A stretch of DNA of 35,252 bases from NCBI GenBank assembly GCA_964424985.1, contig CAYRKQ010000007.1, positions 1 to 35,252 of the forward strand, written 5' to 3'. The stretch comes from CAYRKQ01 sp964424985 (lineage in GTDB: Bacteria; Patescibacteriota; Saccharimonadia; Saccharimonadales; UBA7683). Below the pieces are notes generated by a model. The model ran no database searches, was not told the origin of the DNA, and saw only the letters and a program-made list of their open reading frames with translations. This document shows positions 1-7,863 of the stretch, in pieces (position 1 is the stretch's first letter; every line of letters begins with the position of its first letter). Made by a program: the position numbers and the translations under genes.

Positions 1-33
1 TTATAGTTAAAGCACAATATTAACAATCTATGT

Positions 34-101
34 ATTTCATGTAGCAGCCAACAACAGAGACAGGACCGTCAAAAAGTCTAGGGCAGCACAATACATGAAA
101 T
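34..101. repeat. Inverted repeat upstream of the recombinase region
   Basis: Ten-base arms ATTTCATGTA (34-43) and TACATGAAAT (92-101) are exact reverse complements, separated by 48 bases. The site lies about 100 bases before the small gene and recombinase gene. It could be an operator or part of a recombination site. No function can be assigned from sequence alone. Confidence 0.3.
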
Positions 102-202
102 GTAAGTAATACGAGATACGACCTCGGCAAAAAACGGACTTACGAGCGTGGCTAACTATGCCATTAGGTACTTTTGTGTACTTATGGCTTGGGAGACGAA
201 CC

Positions 203-352
203 GTGAGTACCGTTGCTCAAAACCAGACCAGTGTGGTCGGTAGCTTAGCAGAACTAATAAAAGTATTGCAAGAAATAGACACCTCAGGTCCAAAAGCAGA
301 AATTAACGAACAGTCCATTGACGACAATAACGGTGGTAGGATTATTCTGTAA
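203..352 (+). CDS. Small hypothetical protein preceding the recombinase
   Basis: This is a 49-residue protein if translation starts at GTG 203, which has a GGGAG ribosome binding site at 191-195 with 7-base spacing. A longer reading from ATG 158 has no such site. The sequence has a short hydrophobic-heptad helix (SLAELIKVLQEI) and an acidic, Asn-rich tail, with no recognisable domain. It ends 20 bases before the serine recombinase on the same strand. That position is where small recombination directionality factors or regulators sometimes sit, but nothing in the sequence proves such a role. It could also be non-coding. Confidence 0.4.
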   Translation: MSTVAQNQTSVVGSLAELIKVLQEIDTSGPKAEINEQSIDDNNGGRIIL

Positions 353-360
353 TCTAACGC

Positions 361-366
361 TATAAT
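361..366 (+). promoter_or_regulatory. -10 box of the recombinase gene (leaderless start)
   Basis: A perfect TATAAT ends 6 bases before the ATG at 373, so transcription should begin at or next to the start codon. No ribosome binding site precedes the ATG. No good -35 box is visible at 17-18 bases. Confidence 0.55.
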
Positions 367-372
367 TGCAAT

Positions 373-1944
373 ATGGATGGTGAACAGGAGCTTGATTTAA
401 GAACACTTAGGTATGTGATGTACCTGCGTAAATCTACTGAGGGTACGGAGCGCCAAGTAAGGTCAATACCAGACCAGGAGCGAGACTGCAAAGAACTGGC
501 GCAACGCTTAGGATTAAATGTTGTTGATGTCATAAAAGAAGAAAAATCAGCTAAAATCCCAGGCAAGCGAGATGATTTTAAAAACATGCTCAAACGCATA
601 AGGGCTAAAGAATTTGACGCAATCATTGCTTGGCATCCTGACAGATTATCACGCAACAGTATTGAGAGCGGCAAAATATTACACATGCTGGATACGGATG
701 CCATAAAGGATATCCGTTTTGTATCTCACCAATTCTCAAATGATGCCAACGGCAAGATGCTTTTAGGCATGCTGTTTGTGTTCAGTAAACATTACTCCGA
801 TGATTTATCTACTAAGGTTACGCGCGGCGTTAGGGGCAACTTCCGCGACTATAAGTCTGGCGGTACGCCTAAACACGGATATGTTCGTGACAGTGAGGGT
901 ATCTACCGCAAAGATGGTGACAACTTTGTGATACTCCAAAAAGCGTGGCACATGAGAGCTAAGGGTATAAACCAGCAAGAGATTTGTGACTATATGAATT
1001 CACAGGGATACCAAAAGTATGTAGCCAAACGCGGCGGTCATGTTACCTGGATAATGACCGACAGTGTACTCAGCAATATTTTTAAGGAGACCTTTTATTT
1101 CGGTGAGCTGAACCAAGCCGGTCAAACAATTGATTTAGTGGCAGCGCCTGTTCCTTTTGAACCGATGATTGACCGTGACCTGTACTTTACTGTCCAGGAG
1201 CTAAGTAAGACCAGAAGGCGCACAAGCAAACTCAGCCGCAAACCTTTCTTGCCACTTCGTTACATGGTGTTTTGTGATGTATGCCAATTCCACCAGCCGA
1301 TGCAAGTTGGTCATACGACAGGCAGGGACAAGATTTCTCGCTTAAACTATGCTTGTAAAAACAAGGCTTGCCCGCGAGAAAGAGGCTTTAAGAGCATTCG
1401 TGGCAAATTAGTGTTTAGTGAGATTGATAAACTTATAACAGAGAAACTAATCAACCTTCCGGATAGTGCATACGATGAGTATATTAAAGAGGTTAAATCG
1501 CACAGCGATAGTGCAAAAACTAAGTTGCGCAGTGAACTCACTAGGGCTAAGGCAACAAAAGCCGGTTACGAAAAACGGATTGCAGAGTTGTCACCAAGCT
1601 TATCAATAGTCAAAAATGAGCGAGCCAAAGAAACGATTAATCAGCAAATTGCTGAGGTGGCACAGTTTATTCAAGAGCAAGAACAGCTTATTGAACGCAC
1701 CGAAAAAAGTCTTGAGCGCAGCACATTACCTGCTATTGATAAGGAGTTGTTCAAGGCTACAATCAAGGAAATGGCAGAAAAACTTAAAGCAGCCGATGTG
1801 TTTCAAAAAGACATTATTGTTAGCAATTTGTTTTTGAAACTCTATTTTGACCAACAAAAAATGACGCATTACTCCTTAAAAGAGCCATTCGCGTCATTAG
1901 TTGCATTGAATGAATTCCAACATGGTGGGGGTGCTTGGATTTGA
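373..1944 (+). CDS. Large serine recombinase (resolvase/integrase family)
   Basis: A 523-residue site-specific recombinase. The N-terminal resolvase domain (about 12-160) has the catalytic motif YLRKST with Ser21, and WHPDRLSRNS at 87-96 carries the conserved Asp-Arg-x-Ser-Arg. A recombinase domain with the typical GGTPKHGY segment follows, around 160-280. A zinc ribbon (CDVC...CKNKAC, roughly 298-335) and a long coiled coil (about 370-470) come next, as in large serine integrases. The last ten codons run into the 3' end of an oppositely oriented tRNA gene, so the stop codon is supplied by tRNA sequence. This suggests that the gene marks one end of an integrated element extending to the left. 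It starts with a leaderless-type promoter. Confidence 0.93.
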   Translation: MDGEQELDLRTLRYVMYLRKSTEGTERQVRSIPDQERDCKELAQRLGLNVVDVIKEEKSAKIPGKRDDFKNMLKRIRAKEFDAIIAWHPDRLSRNSIESGKILHMLDTDAIKDIRFVSHQFSNDANGKMLLGMLFVFSKHYSDDLSTKVTRGVRGNFRDYKSGGTPKHGYVRDSEGIYRKDGDNFVILQKAWHMRAKGINQQEICDYMNSQGYQKYVAKRGGHVTWIMTDSVLSNIFKETFYFGELNQAGQTIDLVAAPVPFEPMIDRDLYFTVQELSKTRRRTSKLSRKPFLPLRYMVFCDVCQFHQPMQVGHTTGRDKISRLNYACKNKACPRERGFKSIRGKLVFSEIDKLITEKLINLPDSAYDEYIKEVKSHSDSAKTKLRSELTRAKATKAGYEKRIAELSPSLSIVKNERAKETINQQIAEVAQFIQEQEQLIERTEKSLERSTLPAIDKELFKATIKEMAEKLKAADVFQKDIIVSNLFLKLYFDQQKMTHYSLKEPFASLVALNEFQHGGGAWI

Positions 1945-1998
1945 ACCAAGGACCAATCAGTTATGAGCCGACTGCTCTAACCACTGAGCTACACCCCC
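1923..1998 (-). tRNA. tRNA with CAU anticodon, probably tRNA-Ile2 (possibly tRNA-Met)
   Basis: On the minus strand the 7-bp acceptor stem GGGGGTG/CACCCCC, D arm, anticodon loop CTCATAA, T arm with GGTTCAAATCC and encoded CCA (1923-1925) are all present. The anticodon is at 1963-1965. The D arm and anticodon region (TTAGAGCAG, then CTCATAA) resemble bacterial tRNA-Ile2, whose C34 is modified to lysidine by TilS. An elongator tRNA-Met cannot be excluded from the anticodon alone. The 3' half overlaps the end of the recombinase gene by 22 bases, so it is likely the attachment target. Confidence 0.9.
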
Positions 1999-2072
1999 TC
2001 GTCAGCATTCACTTCAAGTTACCGTTATGAGCTAACGCCCAGAATCGTCCACTTTCCGCTATGCCTCCTCTT

Positions 2073-2112
2073 CATTTTATCAAACAGATCGCCGTCTTGG
2101 TTTGATAAAATG
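2073..2112. terminator. Long perfect hairpin between tRNA and hypothetical gene
   Basis: Arms 2073-2085 and 2100-2112 (CATTTTATCAAAC / GTTTGATAAAATG) form a perfect 13-bp stem with a 14-base loop. It lies 45 bases beyond the stop of the minus-strand gene ending at 2157 and upstream of the tRNA on that strand. The AT-rich stem ends could serve as a terminator in either direction. Alternatively it could be a palindromic site near the integration point. Confidence 0.5.
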
Positions 2113-2156
2113 GTTCCGCCCAATTGTACAATAGTTTACTACTGTTGAGAAGTAAC

Positions 2157-2906
2157 TTAGCCGCGAGCTGTTCTACATGCAGCCCTAGCCTTACGAGCAA
2201 AAAGATTAATCTTTTGGCCATCGTATCTTTCAGCCAGAGTTGTAAGATCCTCCCAGTAGCCAAATGCGTTCTTGTAGTTTGAATCAAATAAGCGGGCATT
2301 CATGGCTTTCTCTGCTCGCTCTCGCTGATGAGGAGTCCACCCAGCCTGTGAACCTACTACTTCTAATAAGTTATCGAAGCTGGTTCTGGCGGTCTCAGCT
2401 AAAATTCGCATATCTGCTTCGCTCATATGAGCATACCCTGGTGTTCTCATTTCTTTTAATAACCGCTGGAGGGAGGCTCGTTCAGCCTCAAGACCAGCTA
2501 TTACTTTTTCAGCTCGTTCTTGTTTTGACTCGGCTGCGTGCTCAACTGAGCGTTGCACAGTTGCATCTCGCCTTTCGCGATTTGTATCTAATTCGCGCGC
2601 ACTATTAGTTCTTGCCGCCGCCGCAACAGCAAAAGCTGCTGGGGAGCGGACGATTGCCTCATATTCAACTGAATTAAGCGCAAGACCATCTACCGTCTCT
2701 CCTTCTTTGCCACTATAAAGCCGTCGTGTAAAACAGTGATCTACAGCTACGGCTAAACGCTCTTCATCGGTGACATCACTAAACTCACTTGGGTCTATAC
2801 CAAAATATTCTGGTTTCGGTACACGCCCAAAAGCGTTTCTGCTGCCAAGGTCGATGGGCTTTTCAAGTCCTGGGAGCTGCTCTAATTGTCGTGTTTTTGG
2901 TGGCAT
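2157..2906 (-). CDS. Hypothetical protein, 249 residues, coiled-coil centre
   Basis: I do not recognise this protein. It is soluble, with no signal peptide or membrane segment. The N-terminal 60 residues are Pro-rich with a DPSEFSDVTDEE stretch. The middle (about 95-150) is a highly charged Arg/Glu/Ala helix likely to form a coiled coil. The C-terminal third is helical and rich in aromatic residues (YWEDLTTLAERYDGQ). It follows the 64-residue gene by 18 bases and shares its strong promoter. It is the first host-side gene after the tRNA attachment site, or possibly cargo. Regular codon use and length support a real gene. Confidence 0.7.
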   Translation of the reverse strand: MPPKTRQLEQLPGLEKPIDLGSRNAFGRVPKPEYFGIDPSEFSDVTDEERLAVAVDHCFTRRLYSGKEGETVDGLALNSVEYEAIVRSPAAFAVAAAARTNSARELDTNRERRDATVQRSVEHAAESKQERAEKVIAGLEAERASLQRLLKEMRTPGYAHMSEADMRILAETARTSFDNLLEVVGSQAGWTPHQRERAEKAMNARLFDSNYKNAFGYWEDLTTLAERYDGQKINLFARKARAACRTARG

Positions 2907-2924
2907 AATCTCTTAACCTTGAAT

Positions 2925-3119
2925 TTATTGATCAAATTGCGGGGCTTCAACTGCATCGCCTAGGACAGCAGACCCTGGTATTTGTTGAGCTCGTCGGGCA
3001 GCTATTTCTGCTCGAATTCTTTGTATATTTTCAACATTGGCTGCAAGTTGTTCAGGAGCCGTATCTCTAAGATCAGCTGGAGTAGGTAAAATGTGTGGAG
3101 CTATAAATTCTTTGCTCAT
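2925..3119 (-). CDS. Small hypothetical protein, first gene of a two-gene operon
   Basis: A 64-residue protein of unknown function, mostly helical with an Ala/Arg/Gln-rich middle (RIRAEIAARRAQQ). The start is fixed by a consensus promoter whose -10 box ends 6 bases before the ATG, so the message should be leaderless. The next gene (249 residues) begins 18 bases downstream. Both proteins have an N-terminal half with scattered prolines and a Glu/Arg helix. This hints that they are functionally paired, but no known domain is seen. Confidence 0.6.
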   Translation of the reverse strand: MSKEFIAPHILPTPADLRDTAPEQLAANVENIQRIRAEIAARRAQQIPGSAVLGDAVEAPQFDQ

Positions 3120-3125
3120 ACTTTC

Positions 3126-3155
3126 ATTATATCACGCTTGTGGTTGGTTTGTCAA
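3126..3155 (-). promoter_or_regulatory. Perfect consensus promoter (TTGACA, 18 bp, TATAAT)
   Basis: On the minus strand TTGACA (3150-3155) and TATAAT (3126-3131) match the sigma-70-type consensus in all twelve positions with an 18-bp spacer. The -10 box lies 6 bases before the ATG at 3119, which predicts a strongly expressed leaderless transcript for the two small unknown genes. Confidence 0.8.
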
Positions 3156-3174
3156 GGGGTAATGATGTTTGTGC

Positions 3175-4284
3175 TTATTCCCAGCGGAAGACTTTGAAGG
3201 CAATAAAGTAAATTATGATCGTCCAGCCGATCATCACGGTAAGTTGCGGCACTAGATCTACGTAGCCCGCTCCTTCGGTAATCACCAGCCGTATGGAATC
3301 AATAACAGGAGTGAGCGGAATATATTGGGTAATATTTTGAAGCACTTCTGGCATCAAGAATGTTGGGAAGAAGACGCCTGAGAGGAACATCATCGGTAAG
3401 GTTACTAACTGCGCTAATGGTGCGGCTTGATTTTCGTTCTTTGCCCAGCCGCCGAGCGCCAGGCCAATACCAAAGAGCATAATGGTGCCAAGCAACACTA
3501 CTGAGCCAAGAATGAGGTAGTTGCCCCTCATATTAAGATCAAAGAACAATACGGCGGCGACAAACATGAATAAGGCCGCAATCAAGCCAATGGTGCCGTT
3601 TGAGATAACATTGCCCGTAAAGTACTGCCACACCTTTAGGGTAGTGGTGTGGTAACGGCGAAGCACCCCTTTTTGCTTAAGGCGTGGGAAGACGGTGGTT
3701 GGCCCGAATATACCAAGTGAGAGCAGCGTGAAGCCTAAGATACCGGCAAACGTGTAGTCAAACCGAGTCAGACCTTTGGTGGCGGTTGATTCAGTCTTGG
3801 CTTCAAATGGCATTTGAATCACCACAAACTGTTTATTTACCTCTTTAAAAACTTCGTTCAAAATAGAGCCGAGCGCCGTGCCAGCCTGTTCATTACTTTG
3901 ATCGTACAGCACGCGGGCTTGGCCGCTCGGATGCTGTTCACCCTTTTGAACGTCGCCAAAATCGGAGGGCAAAATAATAGTTGCCTCGAGTTGACCGCGG
4001 TTCATTTTTTCTTTTGCTAAATCAAGTGAACTGGCTTCGTCATCAACTTCGAAGACACTGGTTTCATGTACCTGCTTTACGAACTCCTGAGAAAACTGGC
4101 TGTTTGATTCATTGAGGAGCGCTACGCGAAACGAAACATTGTCATCACTACCGAAAATACTGCCAAAGATAATAAGAAAAATAAGTGGAAAAATAAAGAC
4201 GAAGAAGATGCCGACTTTATCGCGAAACAGGCGCCGAATATCTATTTTGGCGAAGGTGAAGACAGGTAGAAATGCTTTTTTCAT
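3175..4284 (-). CDS. ABC-2 type transporter permease
   Basis: A 369-residue membrane subunit of an ABC exporter. One membrane helix lies at about 24-44 (GIFFVFIFPLIFLIIFG). A hydrophilic extracytoplasmic region follows (about 45-175), and then five membrane helices in the C-terminal half. This is the ABC-2 layout of one helix, a large loop and five helices. The segment PMMFLSGVFFPTFLMPE is the typical late ABC-2 motif. The matching ATPase lies upstream on the same strand, separated by 163 bases of heptameric repeats, so both are probably one unit. Drug, lipid or polymer export is typical of the family; the substrate cannot be deduced. Confidence 0.9.
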   Translation of the reverse strand: MKKAFLPVFTFAKIDIRRLFRDKVGIFFVFIFPLIFLIIFGSIFGSDDNVSFRVALLNESNSQFSQEFVKQVHETSVFEVDDEASSLDLAKEKMNRGQLEATIILPSDFGDVQKGEQHPSGQARVLYDQSNEQAGTALGSILNEVFKEVNKQFVVIQMPFEAKTESTATKGLTRFDYTFAGILGFTLLSLGIFGPTTVFPRLKQKGVLRRYHTTTLKVWQYFTGNVISNGTIGLIAALFMFVAAVLFFDLNMRGNYLILGSVVLLGTIMLFGIGLALGGWAKNENQAAPLAQLVTLPMMFLSGVFFPTFLMPEVLQNITQYIPLTPVIDSIRLVITEGAGYVDLVPQLTVMIGWTIIIYFIAFKVFRWE

Positions 4285-4303
4285 ACAGAGCTCCGCTTAG
4301 TTG

Positions 4304-4455
4304 ACAGAGAACAGATTACAGATGACAGAAATGTATCAGAACTCAGAGAGCAGACACCGTAGCCCGTCTGTAACCTGAAATCTGCTAAGTTTCTGTTCTC
4401 TGCCAGTCTGCTTCCTGCCACATGTCCCCCATTTCCTGTTATCTGATTCATTCTC
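4304..4455. repeat. Degenerate heptameric repeat tract folding back on itself
   Basis: Units ACAGAGA, ACAGATT, ACAGATG and ACAGAAA occupy 4304-4331 with period 7. From about 4366 the same pattern appears in reverse complement (TCTGTAA, CCTGAAA, TCTGCTA, later TCTGTTC, TCTGCCA). The RNA could therefore fold into a long imperfect hairpin. The tract fills the gap between the ABC ATPase and permease genes and may run into the ATPase 3' end at 4448. Confidence 0.6.
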
Positions 4456-5218
4456 TCAACGCCTTTCCGGTTAAATCTATGAAGACATCTTCCAGATTTG
4501 CCTGTTCTACAATCTGTTCTTTTGCAAAACCACGTTTTAAAAGTGCCCGTATGAGGTTCTTGGGGGTATCAAGCGCTATAATTTTACCTTCGTCCATAAT
4601 GGCAATCCGATCACACAGCAGCTCGGCCTCGTCCATGTAATGGGTGGTGATGATTACCGTTACGCCGCGGTCACGTACTTCGCGCACAAGATCCCACAGG
4701 TTGCGGCGTGCTTGTGGATCCAGCCCAGTCGTTGGCTCGTCTAAAAAGAAAACTCTAGGGCCATGAACTAAGGCTGCAGCAATTGAAAAGCGCTGGCGTT
4801 GACCGCCTGAAAGCTGCTCAACGTAGCTACTGGCCTTTTCTTCTAGCTGAACACTTTTAAGAAACTCCATGGCATCAACTTTTTCGCCATATGCCGAAGA
4901 GAAAAATTCAATCAGTTCAGTCAGCTTTGTTTTTTCTTCAAAGCTTGGTGATTGCGGCTGCACACCAATGAGCGCTTTTACTTGATCGCTGTTTTCTTTG
5001 ATATCCAGCCTTGCCAAGGTGGCCTCGCCGTCGTCGATCTTGCGCAGCCCTTCAAGCATTTCTAACGTCGTGGTTTTACCAGCACCATTTGGCCCTAAAA
5101 TGCCAAAGATCTCGCCTTTTTTAACCTCAAAGTTGATGCCCTTAACAACCGTTGCATCACCATATCTTTTCGTCAGATTTTTAGCCGAGAGAATAACACT
5201 GTCAGATTTTTTTACCAT
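4448..5218 (-). CDS. ABC transporter ATP-binding protein
   Basis: A 256-residue nucleotide-binding subunit of the DrrA/CcmA-like class. Walker A GPNGAGKTT is at about 42-50, the Q-loop near 87-89, signature LSGGQ at 136-140 and Walker B VFFLDEP at 156-162 with the catalytic Glu161. The H-loop sits in TTHYMDEAE. It powers the ABC-2 permease encoded next on the same strand. The start ATG is supported by a TCGACA/TACAAT promoter (17-bp spacer) only 7 bases upstream, so the message is probably leaderless. That promoter overlaps the 3' end of the neighbouring surface-protein gene. Confidence 0.95.
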   Translation of the reverse strand: MVKKSDSVILSAKNLTKRYGDATVVKGINFEVKKGEIFGILGPNGAGKTTTLEMLEGLRKIDDGEATLARLDIKENSDQVKALIGVQPQSPSFEEKTKLTELIEFFSSAYGEKVDAMEFLKSVQLEEKASSYVEQLSGGQRQRFSIAAALVHGPRVFFLDEPTTGLDPQARRNLWDLVREVRDRGVTVIITTHYMDEAELLCDRIAIMDEGKIIALDTPKNLIRALLKRGFAKEQIVEQANLEDVFIDLTGKALRE

Positions 5219-5225
5219 GTAAACT

Positions 5226-5254
5226 ATTGTAGCTTTTTAGCGTTTTCTTGTCGA
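5226..5254 (-). promoter_or_regulatory. Leaderless promoter of the ABC operon
   Basis: On the minus strand TCGACA (5249-5254), a 17-bp spacer and TACAAT (5226-5231) are followed after 7 bases by the ATG at 5218. Each hexamer matches consensus in five of six positions. Confidence 0.65.
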
Positions 5255-6715
5255 CAAAGCGAATGCCCCGATACCAAACACCGCCAACAAAGCTCCAATC
5301 AAAACAAAATTCCTGGTACTTTCACCGGTGCTGGCTAAGCTCTCGTCTGGACTAGTTGTAGTAGTTCTTGTAAAAGAGGATTCGTAAGCTCCGGAATCAA
5401 AGGCATTACCTTGAGGACGGGCTGCTAGGCGAGCGTCTGTGGTGAGGCCGGAGACATTTACACCGGCGTCTATGGCTGGTGAGTCTTCGAGGAGGGGGAT
5501 GGTGGGGACGTAGCCGCCGTTGTTACTGAGAGTGCCAAGGGTGGAAGTCAGGTTCCCTATATTATTCTGATCTGAGTCGTCATTAAGGAACGGCGCACAT
5601 GAGGCATCATTACTAATATTGCCACCAAGTGAGTTAAGCGATAGATTGTGCACTCCGGCCGGTGTCGGTCCTACGGCAATTGTTTGAGCCGCACACACAC
5701 CATCAACTAACCCATTGGTCAGGTCCAGGGTGAGATTCGCCTCATCACTGGCACCCAGCGCCATACCCGCCACGACTACGGCTATACTCCCTGTAGGGAA
5801 AAGCCCGGGCTCCCCATCAAGGTCAGTAATTGTAATATTTGTGGCATTGGCAGTAATATTTGCCTCGCCACCATTTATTGCTCCGGCTAGTGATATACCG
5901 GTAGCATTTGCTGTGGACGATGTAACATTAGAGACCGTAACATTACGTAATACTGCATTGACAGTGCCTGGAGTCAGAGCGGAGTCCAGGAACCCAGCCG
6001 TGATAGTGATACCATTAGCGCTATTATGGGTACTATCAAAAATGCCGGCTACCGTCGCGCGATCAACAGTAAGATTCAAGGTACTTCCACTGGCCGCCCC
6101 TGTATTAATCCCGGCAGTAGAAGAATAAGAATTTGTAGGCACATCGTGAATGTAGAGATCTTCTAGTCCAACCGTATATGTTCCCCCGTCTTCTGCAAAG
6201 GCGCTAATACCACCTTCGCCGCTATCACTGCCCCCTATGCCATCAACTTCTACACGTTTAACACTGAGATTGGTGCTACTGGCATCAATGCAACGCTGAT
6301 ACCATGCCTTAACGGTCAGATCACTAAGCTGAAGCGTATCCCCACTTCGGTCGGTGCGAAAGATACGATAATTTCCAACGCCATTTACCACCGTCTGACC
6401 CATGCCTTGGCCTTGAACAATTGCTGATTCTGTAATAGTTGGCAAGTCTGCATTCAGCGTAATTGTTCCGATTGGCAATGTAATAGTGTCGTCGTTCCCG
6501 TCACCAGCAACACACTCACCCGAGGCGGCTCCACTAGAGGTTGCGTTGTTAATGGCAATAATTGCTTCACGTAGAGTACAGCTTCCATCATCAGCTTGTA
6601 CATCTGCAGTTGAATTTACGGTGAGAGTCGCAGCATGTGCGGCAGGTGTTCTGACAAATGAGAATATTCCCAAAGCAAGTGCTGAGATAATAAGTAGCTT
6701 TAATGTCCGTTTCAA
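5237..6715 (-). CDS. LAxTG-anchored surface protein with CSLREA-type beta-helix
   Basis: A 492-residue exported protein. It has a signal peptide (about 1-28, ending AHAA) and then a TLTVNSTAD...CTLREAI segment typical of CSLREA-domain cell-surface proteins. A long Asn/Thr/Val-rich right-handed beta-helix-like region follows (about 90-420). A sorting signal completes the protein: LASTGE at 460-465, a hydrophobic span and terminal STRKR. A sortase would cleave at LASTG and attach it to the wall. The start is TTG with GGAG five bases upstream. Its promoter carries a G6 run in the spacer and shares a near-identical block with that of the other surface protein at 24088-26022. Confidence 0.85.
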   Translation of the reverse strand: MKRTLKLLIISALALGIFSFVRTPAAHAATLTVNSTADVQADDGSCTLREAIIAINNATSSGAASGECVAGDGNDDTITLPIGTITLNADLPTITESAIVQGQGMGQTVVNGVGNYRIFRTDRSGDTLQLSDLTVKAWYQRCIDASSTNLSVKRVEVDGIGGSDSGEGGISAFAEDGGTYTVGLEDLYIHDVPTNSYSSTAGINTGAASGSTLNLTVDRATVAGIFDSTHNSANGITITAGFLDSALTPGTVNAVLRNVTVSNVTSSTANATGISLAGAINGGEANITANATNITITDLDGEPGLFPTGSIAVVVAGMALGASDEANLTLDLTNGLVDGVCAAQTIAVGPTPAGVHNLSLNSLGGNISNDASCAPFLNDDSDQNNIGNLTSTLGTLSNNGGYVPTIPLLEDSPAIDAGVNVSGLTTDARLAARPQGNAFDSGAYESSFTRTTTTSPDESLASTGESTRNFVLIGALLAVFGIGAFALSTRKR

Positions 6716-6756
6716 TTGGTCTCCTAGAGTTATCTTGTACGTTTGCTCAAAGAGCC

Positions 6757-6803
6757 GTTGTGGTAATGCTTTTAAGTTTACCCCCCACCCTTGGTTTTGG
6801 CAA
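6757..6803 (-). promoter_or_regulatory. Promoter with G6 tract in spacer, plus conserved leader start
   Basis: On the minus strand TTGCCA (6798-6803) and TAAACT (6775-6780) are separated by exactly 17 bp that end in six G. The 24 bases 6757-6780 (the -10 box and start of the leader) match 26055-26078 upstream of the second surface protein in 23 positions. A G-run in the spacer is the arrangement of phase-variable promoters. Confidence 0.6.
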
Positions 6804-6891
6804 GGCGCAAGTACGTGCGTAAACAGTGATTTTTATACTACATTTGTTCCAATTGGACGTTTTTTAGTATTTTGTGAGTGAGAGCCAATCT

Positions 6892-6919
6892 AAAACCAGC
6901 CCGCAAAGGGGCTGGTTTT
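6892..6919. terminator. Rho-independent terminator, bidirectional
   Basis: An 11-bp perfect stem (6892-6902 with 6909-6919, core ACCAGCCC/GGGCTGGT) has a 6-base loop and T/A-rich flanks. It lies 20 bases past the stop of the small minus-strand gene at 6939 and ends that transcript before the surface-protein promoter. Confidence 0.85.
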
Positions 6920-6938
6920 TTATAATCTAGAAACTAGA

Positions 6939-7145
6939 TTATTTCTTTTTAAGAACGAGGAAACCGTTTCGTGGATTTTCCTCAACCTTGCGGTCATCTG
7001 GAAGATCAGTTGCTTCGCCTTTAGCGTTTGTGTCGCTTTTGCTGAAGTAATAAATTCGCTGTTCTTTTCCACCACGCAGTTTTGTAACTGATGTGAACAG
7101 GTAATATGTTACCCCTTTTGAGTTTGTGTGCGAATACTGTGCCAT
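6939..7145 (-). CDS. Small conserved-type protein, 68 residues
   Basis: The start is ATG 7145, chosen because a strong AGGAGGAG ribosome binding site lies just before it. A longer reading from 7211 lacks one. The protein (MAQYSHTNSKGVTYYLF...) is basic and aromatic, with a repeated pattern of short beta strands (VTYYLFTSV, RIYYFSKS) and a Lys-rich tail. It has no signal peptide or membrane segment. I believe similar small proteins occur in related genomes but cannot name a family. It has its own likely promoter (7183-7211) and a terminator directly downstream. Confidence 0.7.
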   Translation of the reverse strand: MAQYSHTNSKGVTYYLFTSVTKLRGGKEQRIYYFSKSDTNAKGEATDLPDDRKVEENPRNGFLVLKKK

Positions 7146-7175
7146 TGTGATACTCCTCCTTAGGTTAAGTTCGCG

Positions 7176-7211
7176 TACCCCTAGAGTAGCGAAGGGGTAA
7201 TCTGTTGTCAA
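7176..7211 (-). promoter_or_regulatory. Promoter with overlapping inverted repeat
   Basis: On the minus strand TTGACA (7206-7211), a 17-bp spacer and TACTCT (7183-7188, weak) are seen. An inverted repeat TACCCCT/AGGGGTA (7176-7182, 7193-7199) overlaps the -10 region and could be an operator or leader hairpin. Confidence 0.45.
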
Positions 7212-7221
7212 CTGTTATTTT

Positions 7222-7839
7222 TTAAAAGCCATTCTTCAGCCGTCGTCGCATGAGTAGTCTGGTAAGTAAAAACTCACCTAGTCGAATGAGCAACCACAGT
7301 AGCAGTACTACTGTTAAAAGCACGCTGATACCCGCTGCGTCAGGAGTCCAACGTGGGCTGGCGAAACTGTACACGAACTGGCTTTTATCTGGCAGGGTAA
7401 TCTTTTGCGGACCCACCTCTCCCCCATTTTTAAGCGCATATTGGGCAGCACACTGGGCAATACTTGTCAGAGGCACACCTTGTCGCTCGCAGGCCTTGGC
7501 AGCAATCTGATAGATATCATTGCCCTTCTTTTTGCTGGCCGCCTCAATGCGAGCCTGCGCCTCACGGTTATAGGTGTAGACAAGTTCTACTGGCCGAACA
7601 GTGGTAGTGTTCATATGGTCAAAAATGTGCGTATTGAGCTCTTCAATCGCTTGGCTAAGGTTTTTGCCACTTTTGTCAGCTGCTATGACCGCCTCGCGCA
7701 GCTCCACCATCTTTACGTTATTCTGGCGCAGTAAATACACGCTGCTAAGCAACGTTATTATAAATGCCACCAACAGATACCCGGTTGCTACCCGTTTTTT
7801 GCGCCAGCCATGCGCCTGTTTTTTATTCCACCCACTCAT
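7222..7839 (-). CDS. Membrane protein of unknown function, two membrane helices
   Basis: A 205-residue protein. A basic N-terminus precedes a membrane helix (about 18-38, YLLVAFIITLLSSVYLL). An extracytoplasmic domain (about 40-165) contains an NTHIFDHMN segment and a pair of cysteines (ACERQGVPLTSIAQCAAQY). A second membrane helix (about 168-190) is followed by an Arg-rich tail (LLMRRRLKNGF). The topology predicts both ends inside. The two cysteines could form a disulfide. I do not recognise the family. A TACAAT box (7849-7854) lies 9 bases upstream of the ATG, so the leader would be only 2-3 bases. Confidence 0.75.
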   Translation of the reverse strand: MSGWNKKQAHGWRKKRVATGYLLVAFIITLLSSVYLLRQNNVKMVELREAVIAADKSGKNLSQAIEELNTHIFDHMNTTTVRPVELVYTYNREAQARIEAASKKKGNDIYQIAAKACERQGVPLTSIAQCAAQYALKNGGEVGPQKITLPDKSQFVYSFASPRWTPDAAGISVLLTVVLLLWLLIRLGEFLLTRLLMRRRLKNGF

Positions 7840-7863
7840 TTACTGTTAATTGTACCAGAGTTA

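Noticed and set aside
4304..4455. CRISPR-like array
   Set aside because: The units are 7 bases, degenerate and contiguous, without unique spacers or cas genes.
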